This document shows, in pieces, positions 1 to 6,920 of a stretch of DNA of 49,964 bases (within the stretch, counting starts at the first letter, position 1; the number at the start of each line of letters is the position of its first letter). The notes under the pieces were generated by a model. It ran no database searches, was not told where the DNA came from, and saw only the letters and a program-made list of their open reading frames with translations. This DNA is from Patescibacteria group bacterium (GTDB taxonomy: Bacteria; Patescibacteriota; Minisyncoccia; Phycocordibacterales; CSBR16-119). Both the position numbers and the translations under genes were made by a program. The stretch lies in NCBI GenBank assembly GCA_030917865.1, contig JAUPTX010000006.1:1-49964 (forward strand), in the 5' to 3' direction.

Positions 1-27
1 AAAAAGTCGGGTTTTTAGTAATGAAAA

Positions 28-51
28 GGGCGGGCGCCTCGGCGCCCGCCC
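28..51 (-). terminator. GC-rich intrinsic terminator
   Basis: An 11-bp GC-only stem (28-38 pairs with 41-51) has a 2-nt loop. On the minus strand it is followed by TTTTCATT. It closes the minus-strand block of small genes at 59-550. Bases 1-16 may be the remaining arm of another terminator cut by the window edge. Confidence 0.85.
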
Positions 52-58
52 CTCGGAG

Positions 59-175
59 TTACAAAAAGATGTAGCCCATCACTGCAGCCATCACAAGTCC
101 AAAGACCGTGATAAACAACATGATGTTGTCCACATCTTCATGTGTAATCCTTTCTTCAGGTACTTGTTTTTCCAT
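59..175 (-). CDS. 38-aa single-pass membrane protein, unknown function
   Basis: This is a 38-residue reading frame with ATG at 175 and TAA at 59-61. It starts MEKQVPEERI, is hydrophilic and acidic over about 18 residues, and then has a hydrophobic segment (LFITVFGLVMAAVMGYIFL) that runs to the end, so it looks like a tail-anchored mini-protein. It is the last of three small genes read in the same direction, 10 nt after the previous stop codon and 8 nt before a strong terminator. The bases before the ATG (AACCTGC) resemble the A/C-rich leaders of the other accessory genes. I do not recognise a family. Confidence 0.55.
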   Translation of the reverse strand: MEKQVPEERITHEDVDNIMLFITVFGLVMAAVMGYIFL

Positions 176-185
176 GCAGGTTCGG

Positions 186-323
186 TTATTTGTTGGTGGT
201 CCTGTTGGTGGCCCTGTTGTTCCCAAAACCCTTCTTTCCTTTGAACTTACCCCGAAGTCTTTTCAGGAGCTTCACGGGTACAAAGAAAGAGAAGTCGCCG
301 ATTTTGATGCGTTCTTGTGTCAT
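186..323 (-). CDS. 45-aa basic protein, unknown function
   Basis: The frame has ATG at 323 and TAA at 186-188. The first part (MTQERIKIGDFSFFVPVKLL) is mixed, and the rest is very rich in Lys, Arg and Asn, giving a strongly basic tail that could bind nucleic acid or a membrane surface; that role is only inferred from composition. It lies 11 nt after the upstream stop codon. The bases CCACCAAACC directly before the ATG are identical to those before the unrelated small gene at 21030 (minus). No Shine-Dalgarno sequence is present and no family is recognised. Confidence 0.55.
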   Translation of the reverse strand: MTQERIKIGDFSFFVPVKLLKRLRGKFKGKKGFGNNRATNRTTNK

Positions 324-334
324 GGTTTGGTGGT

Positions 335-550
335 TTATCGCAAAACGATGTCTCTTACCTTAAGCCAGCTACTATGTGCTTTGATGGTGTATTCCTCGCG
401 GACTTTCTCCATCTCTTTTTGAAATCGCTTCATGCCCTCTTCTCCATCAGTGAACATCTCATGCGGCTCAAGAGTTCTGTGTGGCAACAGTTTACCACCA
501 ATCTCAATAAAGGATTTACCGTCGACCTCGTGTTTATCAAAGTTTGCCAT
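335..550 (-). CDS. 71-aa conserved-looking small protein, unknown function
   Basis: The chosen start is the ATG at 550 (protein begins MANFDKHEVD), not an earlier in-frame codon, because 550 sits directly after the leader AAAGCACCTTGCC, which is repeated base for base before the start of the gene at 4878. The protein is soluble and charged, with FIEIGGKLLPHRTLEP in the first half and an amphipathic Lys/Glu-rich helix (GEEGMKRFQKEMEKVREEY) in the second. It is the first gene of the three-gene accessory block ending at 59. The function is unknown. Confidence 0.65.
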   Translation of the reverse strand: MANFDKHEVDGKSFIEIGGKLLPHRTLEPHEMFTDGEEGMKRFQKEMEKVREEYTIKAHSSWLKVRDIVLR

Positions 551-569
551 GGCAAGGTGCTTTGTATAG

Positions 570-598
570 AGATTACTATAAAGACAAGAAATGCTCAA
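570..598 (-). promoter_or_regulatory. Candidate promoter for the 550-59 block
   Basis: On the minus strand TTGAGC (593-598) is followed after 17 nt by TAATCT (570-575), about 20 nt upstream of the ATG at 550. It overlaps the 3' end of the exonuclease gene. The match to consensus is moderate, so this is inferred. Confidence 0.45.
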
Positions 599-1298
599 TA
601 GTATAAATCCAGTCCTCCTCTTCTTCTGCGTTGTTTTGCTTCTTTTGTGCTAGGAGCCATTCTAGATATCCTCTGTCTTTTTTGGTTACGTCTTCTAGGC
701 TTTCATTTTTGTATTTTCCAAAATTGAAAAATTTGAAAATCACAGGACGTGATGAAATATCCACCATCTGATCAATAGCAGTTTCTTTTGAGATGTTTTC
801 TTTCTCCATAACTTTTTTCAAAAGTCTTTCGAAAAGTTTTTCGAGAACCAGTACGTCACCCTTTGCATCGTGGGCCGTCGCTTCGACTTCTATTCCTAAA
901 AGGTATCGCAAATATTGCAGTCTGTAGGAAGGGATTTTACCGTCCGGGTCCATATGTCTGGCGAGTCTAAATGTGTCGATAGTTTTTCCAACTTTTATAC
1001 CTTCTTTTTCGAGCATGCCGACGTCGAATTTGGCATTGTGGGCGATAACTATGCCACCCGCGTCTATTAAGTTTTGCAATTCACTGAATTCAGGACTTTC
1101 TTTGAAGGCTGGCTTTCCGGCGACCATTTTTTCTGTGATATGGTGCACCGCCATAGATTCTATAGAAATCGGTTTATCTGGCTTGTAAAGCTCGTCGATT
1201 ATTTTATCGCCAACTTTGTAACAAAGCTGACAAAGTTTGTCATCTGGCATATTACCAGTTGTCTCTGTATCTAAAAATATAAGCGTTTTTTCTATCAT
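576..1298 (-). CDS. DEDDh 3'-5' exonuclease, ExoX/DnaQ-like
   Basis: A 240-aa protein predicted to remove nucleotides from DNA 3' ends. The three DEDDh motifs are visible: ExoI FLDTETTGN near residues 8-16, ExoII IVIAHNAKFDVGML near 83-96, and ExoIII TAHDAKGD near 141-148, with the catalytic His. A C-terminal segment (FNFGKYKNESLEDV...GYLEWLL) matches the small domain found at the end of exodeoxyribonuclease X-type proteins. It is therefore more likely a stand-alone repair exonuclease than the polymerase III epsilon subunit. The ATG at 1298 is preferred over the GTG at 1304 because a TATACT box ends 6 nt upstream of it. It is divergent from the yqeY-like gene. Confidence 0.85.
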   Translation of the reverse strand: MIEKTLIFLDTETTGNMPDDKLCQLCYKVGDKIIDELYKPDKPISIESMAVHHITEKMVAGKPAFKESPEFSELQNLIDAGGIVIAHNAKFDVGMLEKEGIKVGKTIDTFRLARHMDPDGKIPSYRLQYLRYLLGIEVEATAHDAKGDVLVLEKLFERLLKKVMEKENISKETAIDQMVDISSRPVIFKFFNFGKYKNESLEDVTKKDRGYLEWLLAQKKQNNAEEEEDWIYTIEHFLSL

Positions 1299-1304
1299 GT
1301 GCAC

Positions 1305-1310
1305 AGTATA
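1305..1310 (-). promoter_or_regulatory. -10 box TATACT, leaderless promoter
   Basis: TATACT on the minus strand ends 6 nt before the ATG at 1298, so the transcript should begin at or next to the start codon. It stands back to back with the plus-strand box at 1318-1326. Confidence 0.6.
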
Positions 1311-1317
1311 GCAAATA

Positions 1318-1326
1318 TGCTAAAAT
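1318..1326 (+). promoter_or_regulatory. Extended -10 box TGCTAAAAT
   Basis: TGC-TAAAAT lies 8 nt before the ATG at 1335. The same nonamer stands before gatB (4959), aspS (48223, minus) and scpA (46711, minus). Confidence 0.65.
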
Positions 1327-1334
1327 ATGGTTAT

Positions 1335-1787
1335 ATGTTACACGATAAAATAAGAGAAGAAATTAAAAATTCCATGAAGGCAAAAGAAGAAGTGAGAGTT
1401 CTTGTTTTAAAAGGTATTTTATCTGCTTTTACAAACGAACTCGTCGCGACGAAAAGAACACCGCAAGATAAATTAACAGACGAAGAGGCTTTGGCGGTTA
1501 TTTCGCGTCTTGCAAAGCAAAGAAAAGACTCAATCTCTCAGTTTGAATCTGGTGGCCGCGCTGACTTGGCAGAAAATGAAAAGAAAGAACTTTCTGTTTT
1601 GGAGGAATTTTTACCAACACTTATGTCAGAAGATGAGATAAGAAAATTTGTAGAAAATAAAAAGTCTGAAATGGGTATAGCTGATGCATCACAAAAAGGT
1701 CAGTTTATGGGTGCTGTGATGAAAGACCTGAAAGGCAAGGCTGATGGGGTGCTTGTAAAAAAGGTTATTGATGAATTATTAAGTTAA
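1335..1787 (+). CDS. yqeY: GatB/YqeY domain protein
   Basis: A 150-aa helical protein of the YqeY family, related to the tRNA-binding tail of GatB. The family pattern is clear: MLHDKIREEIKNSMKAKEE at the N-terminus, LRVLVLKGI-type helix, ISRLAKQRKDSI, a Glu/Lys-rich helix leading to LEEFLPTLMSEDEI, and GQFMGAVMKDLKGKADG near residue 125. The start at 1335 fits both the family and the -10 box at 1318-1326. In-frame codons upstream (from 1299) would overlap the promoter. YqeY proteins are thought to help tRNA-dependent amidation, which fits gatB nearby, but the exact role is not settled. Confidence 0.9.
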   Translation: MLHDKIREEIKNSMKAKEEVRVLVLKGILSAFTNELVATKRTPQDKLTDEEALAVISRLAKQRKDSISQFESGGRADLAENEKKELSVLEEFLPTLMSEDEIRKFVENKKSEMGIADASQKGQFMGAVMKDLKGKADGVLVKKVIDELLS

Positions 1788-1828
1788 TTTAATTAGGGTG
1801 TGGAAAATCTACACCCGTCACTATCTAT

Positions 1829-2170
1829 ATGAATCTATTTTTTAGGTGGTTGATGTTAATACTTGCGGTTATCGCTTCTGCGTATTTTATCGACGGTATT
1901 AATGTTGCGGGGATACTTCCAGCCGTTATTGCTGGTGCGGTTCTTGTTTTTATACACAGTATTGTAAAGCCAATAGTTAAGATCTTAACTTTGCCGATCA
2001 ATCTTTTAACACTAGGGCTATTTGCTTTGATTCTAAACGCACTATTCTTTTGGTTTGTTTCAGGTGTCGTTTCTGGGTTTTCTGTTGAAAATTTCACAGA
2101 CGCTCTTTGGGGTTCTGTTATCGTGTCTGTACTTAATTGGTTTGCTGATAAAGTTATTGATAAAGATTAA
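1829..2170 (+). CDS. Phage holin family (DUF-type 4-TM) membrane protein
   Basis: A 113-aa integral membrane protein with four hydrophobic stretches, the pattern NxxVKPIVKILTLPINLLTLGLFALILNALFFW in the middle being typical of the phage_holin_4_2 family (PF04020). Despite the name, these are ordinary chromosomal membrane proteins in many bacteria with no proven lytic role. The stop codon overlaps the next start codon (TAATG at 2168-2172), so it is translationally linked to the MYG1-like gene. A short hairpin (1796-1816) precedes it. Confidence 0.8.
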   Translation: MNLFFRWLMLILAVIASAYFIDGINVAGILPAVIAGAVLVFIHSIVKPIVKILTLPINLLTLGLFALILNALFFWFVSGVVSGFSVENFTDALWGSVIVSVLNWFADKVIDKD

Positions 2171-3084
2171 TGTTTTGGAAAAAGAAAAAAGTTTTAGTCA
2201 CTCATAACGGCGGATTTCACTCTGACGATATTTTCGCTTGTGCAACGATTATTTTGCTTTTAGAAAAAAGGGGAGAGGTTTATAAAATAGTTCGTACTCG
2301 CGAAGAAAGCAAAATACAAAAAGCCGATTTTGTTTTTGATGTTGGCGGCGTTTATGATCCAATGAAAAACAGGTTTGATCATCATCAAAAAGGTGGTGCA
2401 GGAGTTCGCGAGAACAATGTGCCTATGGCTTCGTTTGGTTTGGTCTGGAGAGCTTTTGGCGAAGAAATCTGCGGAGATAAAATAGTCGCAGAAGAAATAG
2501 ACAGAAAGTTTGCACAGCCTATCGATGCAAACGACAACGGCATGGATGTTTTTAAATCAAACATACCCGAAGTGTCTCCTGTAACTTTCCAAGATATCGC
2601 TGGAGCCTTTTATCCTGATCCATCTTCTTCGGATGAAGAATACGACGAATCTTTTTTGAAGTTGGTAAACTTGGCAAAAGAAATTTTAGAAAGATCTATT
2701 TTAAAAATTCAAAAACAGCAAGAGGTAAATTCTTATATGAAGAGTTTGTATGAATCTGGTCCAGAAAAAAGATTTATAGTTGTTGATAGAAAATATAGTC
2801 GCCATGAAGTGACTGTGGGTGCTATATATTTAGAAGAGCTTTTGTATGTGATTTATCCTAGTAAACCTGGAGACGAGTGGAATATTGTAGCAACTCGTAA
2901 AAATATCGAAAGTATGGAAAGCAAAAAACCTTTTCCAGGAGAATGGGCGGGGCTTTCGGGGTTTGATTTGCAAAAAGTAAGCAAGGTTATGACTGCAAAG
3001 TTTTGTCATAATGGAAGATTTCTTTGTGTTGCAGAAAAATTAGAAGATGCTAAAGAGCTTGCTACTTTGGCAATAAAAGGGTAG
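2170..3084 (+). CDS. MYG1/UPF0160 family metal-dependent hydrolase
   Basis: A 304-aa protein of the MYG1 family, DHH-type phosphoesterases; eukaryotic MYG1 is a 3'-5' exonuclease. Diagnostic motifs are VTHNGGFHSDDIFACA near residues 9-24 (metal-binding His and Asp), FDVGG near 55-60, RFDHHQKGG near 67-75, and PIDANDNGMD near 115-124. The C-terminal part (PGEWAGLSGFDL...FCHNGRFLCVA) matches the family end with its conserved His. Length is close to that of other bacterial members. It overlaps the upstream membrane-protein gene by one base. Its substrate in bacteria is unknown to me. Confidence 0.88.
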   Translation: MFWKKKKVLVTHNGGFHSDDIFACATIILLLEKRGEVYKIVRTREESKIQKADFVFDVGGVYDPMKNRFDHHQKGGAGVRENNVPMASFGLVWRAFGEEICGDKIVAEEIDRKFAQPIDANDNGMDVFKSNIPEVSPVTFQDIAGAFYPDPSSSDEEYDESFLKLVNLAKEILERSILKIQKQQEVNSYMKSLYESGPEKRFIVVDRKYSRHEVTVGAIYLEELLYVIYPSKPGDEWNIVATRKNIESMESKKPFPGEWAGLSGFDLQKVSKVMTAKFCHNGRFLCVAEKLEDAKELATLAIKG

Positions 3085-3130
3085 TTTATAAGTATTAAGA
3101 GTATTAATCTATGGCTTTTGCCTAAAATAT

Positions 3131-3412
3131 ATGGAAACACCAAACTTTAAAATAAAAAATGAGCAAATGACAGACGAGCAAAGACTTGAAGCTATTACTA
3201 AATTCTTTACTGAAAACGATATAGACAAACTTACTTTTGATACAGAAGCAGAGGCAAAAGCTCATGTTGATATGATAAATTCTAAATATGGGAGTATTTC
3301 TTTTGTTGCAGAAGACAGAGGTGGATTTGCTGTTAAGTTTGAAGCTTCTCATCTAGGTGAAGGTTTTCCTAATAACAATGCTGATGGTTCTGATTTAGAA
3401 AAAGCCGCATAG
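3131..3412 (+). CDS. Hypothetical acidic protein
   Basis: A 93-aa soluble, acidic protein that I do not recognise. It contains TDEQRLEAITKFFTENDIDKLTF followed by AEAKAHVDMINSKYG and a short beta-rich stretch (ISFVAEDRGGFAVKFE), with a disordered Asn/Asp tail. The start is uncertain: TAAAAT (3123-3128) ends only 2 nt before the ATG at 3131, so transcription from it would begin inside the first codons. The ATG at 3167 (MTDEQRLE) is a realistic alternative. It stands just upstream of obg. Confidence 0.6.
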   Translation: METPNFKIKNEQMTDEQRLEAITKFFTENDIDKLTFDTEAEAKAHVDMINSKYGSISFVAEDRGGFAVKFEASHLGEGFPNNNADGSDLEKAA

Positions 3413-3436
3413 TCTCTATAATCTAACAACTATAAT

Positions 3437-4435
3437 ATGGCATTAGTCGATGAATTAAAAATATATGCGAAGGCGGGAGACGGCGGAGACGGCGTTGTTC
3501 GTTGGCTTCGTGAAAAATCAAAACCTTGGTCTGGTCCTGCGGGAGGAAACGGCGGAAAGGGTGGAGATGTATACCTAAAGGGCGTTCGAGACGCTTCTAT
3601 TTTGGCTGACTATGTTCATGATACAAATTTTAAAGCAGAAAACGGCGAGGCGGGTGCAAAAAATAGTCGTGAAGGCGCAAACGGCGAGGATCTGTATATA
3701 AAAGTTCCAGTAGGTTCTTTGGTTACAAATTTGGATACCGGCGAACAATACGATGTGGATGAAGACGGAAAAGAAATCTTGATACTAAAGGGTGCGCGCG
3801 GTGGACTTGGAAATGAACATTTTAAATCTTCTACGAATACTACTCCATATGAATCGACTCCAGGCAAACACGGACAAGACGGAAACTTTTTTATTGAACT
3901 TAGACTTTTTGCTGACCTGGGATTGGTGGGTTATCCAAATGCTGGTAAATCTACTTTTTTGAATTCTGTCACAAACGCAAAGTCTAAAATCGGTGCGTAT
4001 CCTTTCACAACACTTGATCCACACTTAGGAGTTTTGGAAGAATTTGTTATCGCTGATATTCCGGGGATCATCGAAGGTGCTTCTGAAGGCAAAGGTCTTG
4101 GTCTTAAATTCCTAAAACATATCAAAAGAACAAAGGCGATACTTCACTTGGTTTCTTTTGACAGAACAGATGATGAAAATGGGCAAGAGATGTCTATGAT
4201 GGAAAAGTATAAAAATATTAGAAAAGAGCTCGAGGGGTACGATGAAGAGCTTGGTGAAAAAGACGAGATAATACTTTTGACTAAAACTGACACAGTGGAT
4301 GAAAAAACTGTAAAAGAAGAAAAGAAAAAATTTGAAAAATTGAAAAAACCTGTCTTGGTGATGTCTGCATATGACGATGAATCTGTGAAAAATGCAAAAG
4401 ACGAGATTGTGAAGATTTTAAGAAATAGGAAATAA
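3437..4435 (+). CDS. obg: GTPase Obg/CgtA
   Basis: A 332-aa ribosome-assembly GTPase. The Gly-rich Obg domain fills residues 1-160 (KAGDGGDGVV, GPAGGNGGKGGDV). The G domain follows: P-loop GYPNAGKST near residue 165, switch II DIPGIIEGA, G4 TKTD (usually NKxD) and G5 SAYD. The C-terminal OCT domain seen in some Obg proteins is missing; the protein ends shortly after the G domain. The likely -10 box TATAAT at 3417-3422 gives a leader of about 8 nt. The gene ends 7 nt before a shared bidirectional terminator. Confidence 0.95.
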   Translation: MALVDELKIYAKAGDGGDGVVRWLREKSKPWSGPAGGNGGKGGDVYLKGVRDASILADYVHDTNFKAENGEAGAKNSREGANGEDLYIKVPVGSLVTNLDTGEQYDVDEDGKEILILKGARGGLGNEHFKSSTNTTPYESTPGKHGQDGNFFIELRLFADLGLVGYPNAGKSTFLNSVTNAKSKIGAYPFTTLDPHLGVLEEFVIADIPGIIEGASEGKGLGLKFLKHIKRTKAILHLVSFDRTDDENGQEMSMMEKYKNIRKELEGYDEELGEKDEIILLTKTDTVDEKTVKEEKKKFEKLKKPVLVMSAYDDESVKNAKDEIVKILRNRK

Positions 4436-4442
4436 AAAAAAG

Positions 4443-4470
4443 AAGGGCGCGCCTTGCGGCGCGCCCTTTT
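4443..4470. terminator. Bidirectional terminator between obg and the 4483 gene
   Basis: An 11-bp stem (4443-4453 with 4458-4468) with loop TTGC is flanked by an A-run on the left and TTTT on the right, so it can stop transcription from both converging genes. Confidence 0.9.
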
Positions 4471-4482
4471 CATCGAAGGCTG

Positions 4483-4878
4483 TCATTCTTCATCTTTCTT
4501 TCTCGCCCTTATTCCCAAGCCGATAACGACACATGTGAATAAAAACCCTCCTATAGCCGAAAGAATTAATACACTGACTGCCACATCCCGATTGCCTGTA
4601 ATCTTCTCTGCTGCTTGAGAAAATTCTGCTCCATTAATTAGGCATAGAAAAATAATTACAATATTCCAAAATACAACCATTGGATTTTTTAGTGTAGATT
4701 TTGAGTATCCTATGGGGAACGCAATCAAGGTTATTAGTGATAGTCCCAAAAAAATACTAGCTATTGATTTGGCCAAGCCTTCTTTTAAAAGCGTTTTAAC
4801 GGCAAGAAGGGCAAAGGTGCCATAGCTTATACTAGACATTTTCCTTGTCTGTGTTTCAATCATTTCCTTTAGTGTCAT
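4483..4878 (-). CDS. 131-aa multi-pass membrane protein, unknown function
   Basis: ATG at 4878 is chosen because the preceding bases AAAGCACCTTGCC are identical to those before the start at 550 (minus). The protein has a charged N-terminus (MTLKEMIETQTRKM) and three to four hydrophobic stretches (SIASIFLGLSLITLIAFPIG, VVFWNIVIIFLCLI, VAVSVLILSAIGGFLFTCVV), then a basic-acidic tail ending KKDEE. It stops with TGA. GC content is higher than in its neighbours (26 of 60 in one sampled line). No family is recognised; it belongs to the accessory gene class described in the findings. Confidence 0.7.
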   Translation of the reverse strand: MTLKEMIETQTRKMSSISYGTFALLAVKTLLKEGLAKSIASIFLGLSLITLIAFPIGYSKSTLKNPMVVFWNIVIIFLCLINGAEFSQAAEKITGNRDVAVSVLILSAIGGFLFTCVVIGLGIRARKKDEE

Positions 4879-4907
4879 GGCAAGGTGCTTTAGGTTTGTT
4901 CTTTTTA

Positions 4908-4935
4908 AGACTAAACTTTTTAGGATTTTTGTCAA
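4908..4935 (-). promoter_or_regulatory. Canonical promoter TTGACA-N16-TAGTCT
   Basis: On the minus strand TTGACA (4930-4935) and TAGTCT (4908-4913) are separated by 16 nt and lie about 30 nt upstream of the ATG at 4878, giving a leader of roughly 23 nt. Confidence 0.6.
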
Positions 4936-4958
4936 ACCTTAATAAAAATCAAATTTTC

Positions 4959-4967
4959 TGCTAAAAT
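4959..4967 (+). promoter_or_regulatory. Extended -10 box TGCTAAAAT before gatB
   Basis: TGC-TAAAAT ends 7 nt before the ATG at 4975, which points to leaderless or near-leaderless gatB mRNA. Confidence 0.65.
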
Positions 4968-4974
4968 GCATTTT

Positions 4975-6384
4975 ATGGAAAACTCCAAATACAAAGTAAC
5001 TATCGGACTAGAAGTCCACGCGGAATTGAAGACATCTTCGAAGATGTTTTGTGATTGTGTAAATAACCCAGACGAGGAAAAGCCAAATACGAACGTTTGT
5101 CCGGTCTGTATGGCACACCCTGGAACGCTTCCTGTTTTAAACAAAAAAGCTATAGAAAATGTGATAAAGGTTGGACTTGCTATCGGTGGAAATATTGCCA
5201 ATTTTACAGAATGGGACAGAAAAAACTATTTCTATCCAGATATTCCAAAAGGATATCAGATTTCCCAGTATAAATACCCAATAGTTTCTGGTGGGGAAAT
5301 CGGTGGTGTAAAAATCACGCGAATTCACTTAGAAGAAGATACTGCAAACAACAAGCACACAGATGAGGCGTCTTTGATAGATTTCAACCGCGCTGGCGTG
5401 CCTTTGATGGAGCTTGTGACAGAACCTGTGATCCATAGCGCAGAAGACGCGGGGAATTTCGGACGTGAATTACAGTTGCTTCTACGAACACTCGGTGTTT
5501 CTGACGCAAATATGGAAAAAGGTGAAATGCGAGTAGAGCTGAACCTCTCTGTTTCAGATACAGAAAAATTTGGAACAAAAGTTGAAGTGAAAAACATAAA
5601 CTCTTTCCGTGCAGTAGAAAAAGCTGCGAAATTTGAGATAGAAAGACATATCGCTCTTTTGGAAGAAGGTCGTGGAAATGAAATAGTCCAAGAGACTCGT
5701 GGTTGGGACGAAAACAAAGAAGTGACTTTTTCTCAAAGATCAAAAGAAAATTCAGAAGACTACAGATATTTTCCAGAACCAGATTTACCGAAAATGCATT
5801 TGCACGAAGTTTTTGATTTGGAAAAAATGCAAGCGGATCTTCCAGAACTTCCTTGGCAAAAACGTGAAAGATATTTATCTTTAGGGTTAAAGCCAGAGGA
5901 TGTAGAGATTTACATTTCTGATTTTGAAATCGGTGGGTTTTTTGAGGGTGTTATTTCTCAGATTACTGATAAAGAGCTTGTTAAAAAGGCATCAAATTAT
6001 ATAACCAGTGATATGTCTGGACTTCGTGCTACTAAAGAAGATTTTAAATTACCAGAAGTTTCTTCCTTTATTTCTTTAATTAAAATGGTGGGTGAAAATA
6101 AAATAAACTCTCGTGGGGCGAAAGATATTTTGGCTATTTTGTGTGAGTCAGGTGGCGACCCTGAAGAAATCGCAAAAGAAAAAGGACTTCTACAAGAATC
6201 AAACACTGAAGCTATAAAAGAATTGGTTCAAAAAATAATTGATGCCAATCCGAAAGTGGTCGCCGACTATAAAGCCGGAAACGAAAACTTGCTTAAATTC
6301 TTGATGGGTCAAGTGATGAAGGAGTCTAAAGGGTCTGCAAACCCGCAAGTCGCAACAGAGATTTTAGTCGAGTTGTTGAAATAA
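4975..6384 (+). CDS. gatB: Asp/Glu-tRNA amidotransferase subunit B
   Basis: A 469-aa GatB, the kinase-like subunit of GatCAB, which phosphorylates Glu-tRNA(Gln) or Asp-tRNA(Asn) before amidation. Typical signatures are IGLEVHAELKTSSKMFC at the N-terminus, CPVCMAHPGTLPVLN, RKNYFYPDIPKGYQISQY, RIHLEEDTANN and NRAGVPLMELVTEP. The C-terminal YqeY-like tail domain is intact (final 150 residues). The start at 4975 fits the family; an in-frame ATG at 4966 would overlap the -10 box. The partner genes gatA and gatC are not in this window. The organism therefore probably makes Gln-tRNA and/or Asn-tRNA indirectly. Confidence 0.96.
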   Translation: MENSKYKVTIGLEVHAELKTSSKMFCDCVNNPDEEKPNTNVCPVCMAHPGTLPVLNKKAIENVIKVGLAIGGNIANFTEWDRKNYFYPDIPKGYQISQYKYPIVSGGEIGGVKITRIHLEEDTANNKHTDEASLIDFNRAGVPLMELVTEPVIHSAEDAGNFGRELQLLLRTLGVSDANMEKGEMRVELNLSVSDTEKFGTKVEVKNINSFRAVEKAAKFEIERHIALLEEGRGNEIVQETRGWDENKEVTFSQRSKENSEDYRYFPEPDLPKMHLHEVFDLEKMQADLPELPWQKRERYLSLGLKPEDVEIYISDFEIGGFFEGVISQITDKELVKKASNYITSDMSGLRATKEDFKLPEVSSFISLIKMVGENKINSRGAKDILAILCESGGDPEEIAKEKGLLQESNTEAIKELVQKIIDANPKVVADYKAGNENLLKFLMGQVMKESKGSANPQVATEILVELLK

Positions 6385-6393
6385 ATATATATA

Positions 6394-6444
6394 AAGCCCC
6401 GTCTTTGTTTGGAAAAGCTATCCACAAACAAAGACGGGGCTTTT
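6394..6444 (+). terminator. Terminator after gatB
   Basis: A perfect 18-bp stem (6394-6411 with 6425-6442) is followed by T residues. The next promoter (6446-6454) begins within two bases of it. Confidence 0.92.
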
Positions 6445-6445
6445 C

Positions 6446-6454
6446 TGTTAAAAT
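6446..6454 (+). promoter_or_regulatory. Extended -10 box TGTTAAAAT
   Basis: TGT-TAAAAT ends 6 nt before the ATG at 6461 and directly abuts the gatB terminator. Confidence 0.65.
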
Positions 6455-6460
6455 ATAGAT

Positions 6461-6916
6461 ATGAGTCCGGAAGAGAAATCGGCGCAGTATTTAGACTTAA
6501 ATGCTAATAAAAGACTACTTGAAATCCAAGCAGAAATTGTTTCTATTGAAAAAAGAAGACTTTATGACAACTTAACAGAAGATCAGAGAACAGAATTAAA
6601 AGCAAAGATAGAGTTTTTGGTATCAGAACAAAGAATGATATTTGAAGCAAGGTACGCAAGACAAAAAGAAATAAAACAAGTTGAAAATGGAGTTATTAAA
6701 GACTCAAGAGATAAAGATATAAAAGAGATTTTAAAAAACGAAATAGTTGAAGATCAAAAAATAGAAAGCGAGCTAAAAGAAATAATAGAAGTTACAAAAT
6801 CTAGAAATTGGTATGAGAAGTGGTGGGGTAAATTGATTATAATACTTCTTGGGGCGGTGCTTATAAGTATTATTGAAAATAAATGGGTCGTTGATTTATC
6901 AGATTTATTAGGCTAA
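6461..6916 (+). CDS. Coiled-coil protein with C-terminal membrane anchor
   Basis: A 151-aa protein of unknown function. Residues 10-115 are highly charged and helical (RLLEIQAEIVSIEKRRLYD, KAKIEFLVSEQRMIFEARYA), suggesting a cytoplasmic coiled coil. Residues about 121-140 (WWGKLIIILLGAVLISII) form a single membrane segment near the C-terminus. The start follows an extended -10 box by 6 nt. The gap gene begins 4 nt after its stop, so they are probably co-transcribed; no functional link to glycolysis can be claimed. Confidence 0.7.
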   Translation: MSPEEKSAQYLDLNANKRLLEIQAEIVSIEKRRLYDNLTEDQRTELKAKIEFLVSEQRMIFEARYARQKEIKQVENGVIKDSRDKDIKEILKNEIVEDQKIESELKEIIEVTKSRNWYEKWWGKLIIILLGAVLISIIENKWVVDLSDLLG

Positions 6917-6920
6917 AAAT

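Noticed and set aside
576-1298. Polymerase III epsilon subunit (dnaQ) for the exonuclease gene
   Set aside because: The C-terminal ExoX-type segment and the absence of an obvious alpha-binding tail favour a stand-alone exonuclease.
1829-2170. Prophage remnant suggested by a holin-family protein
   Set aside because: This family is common on chromosomes and no other phage gene is present.
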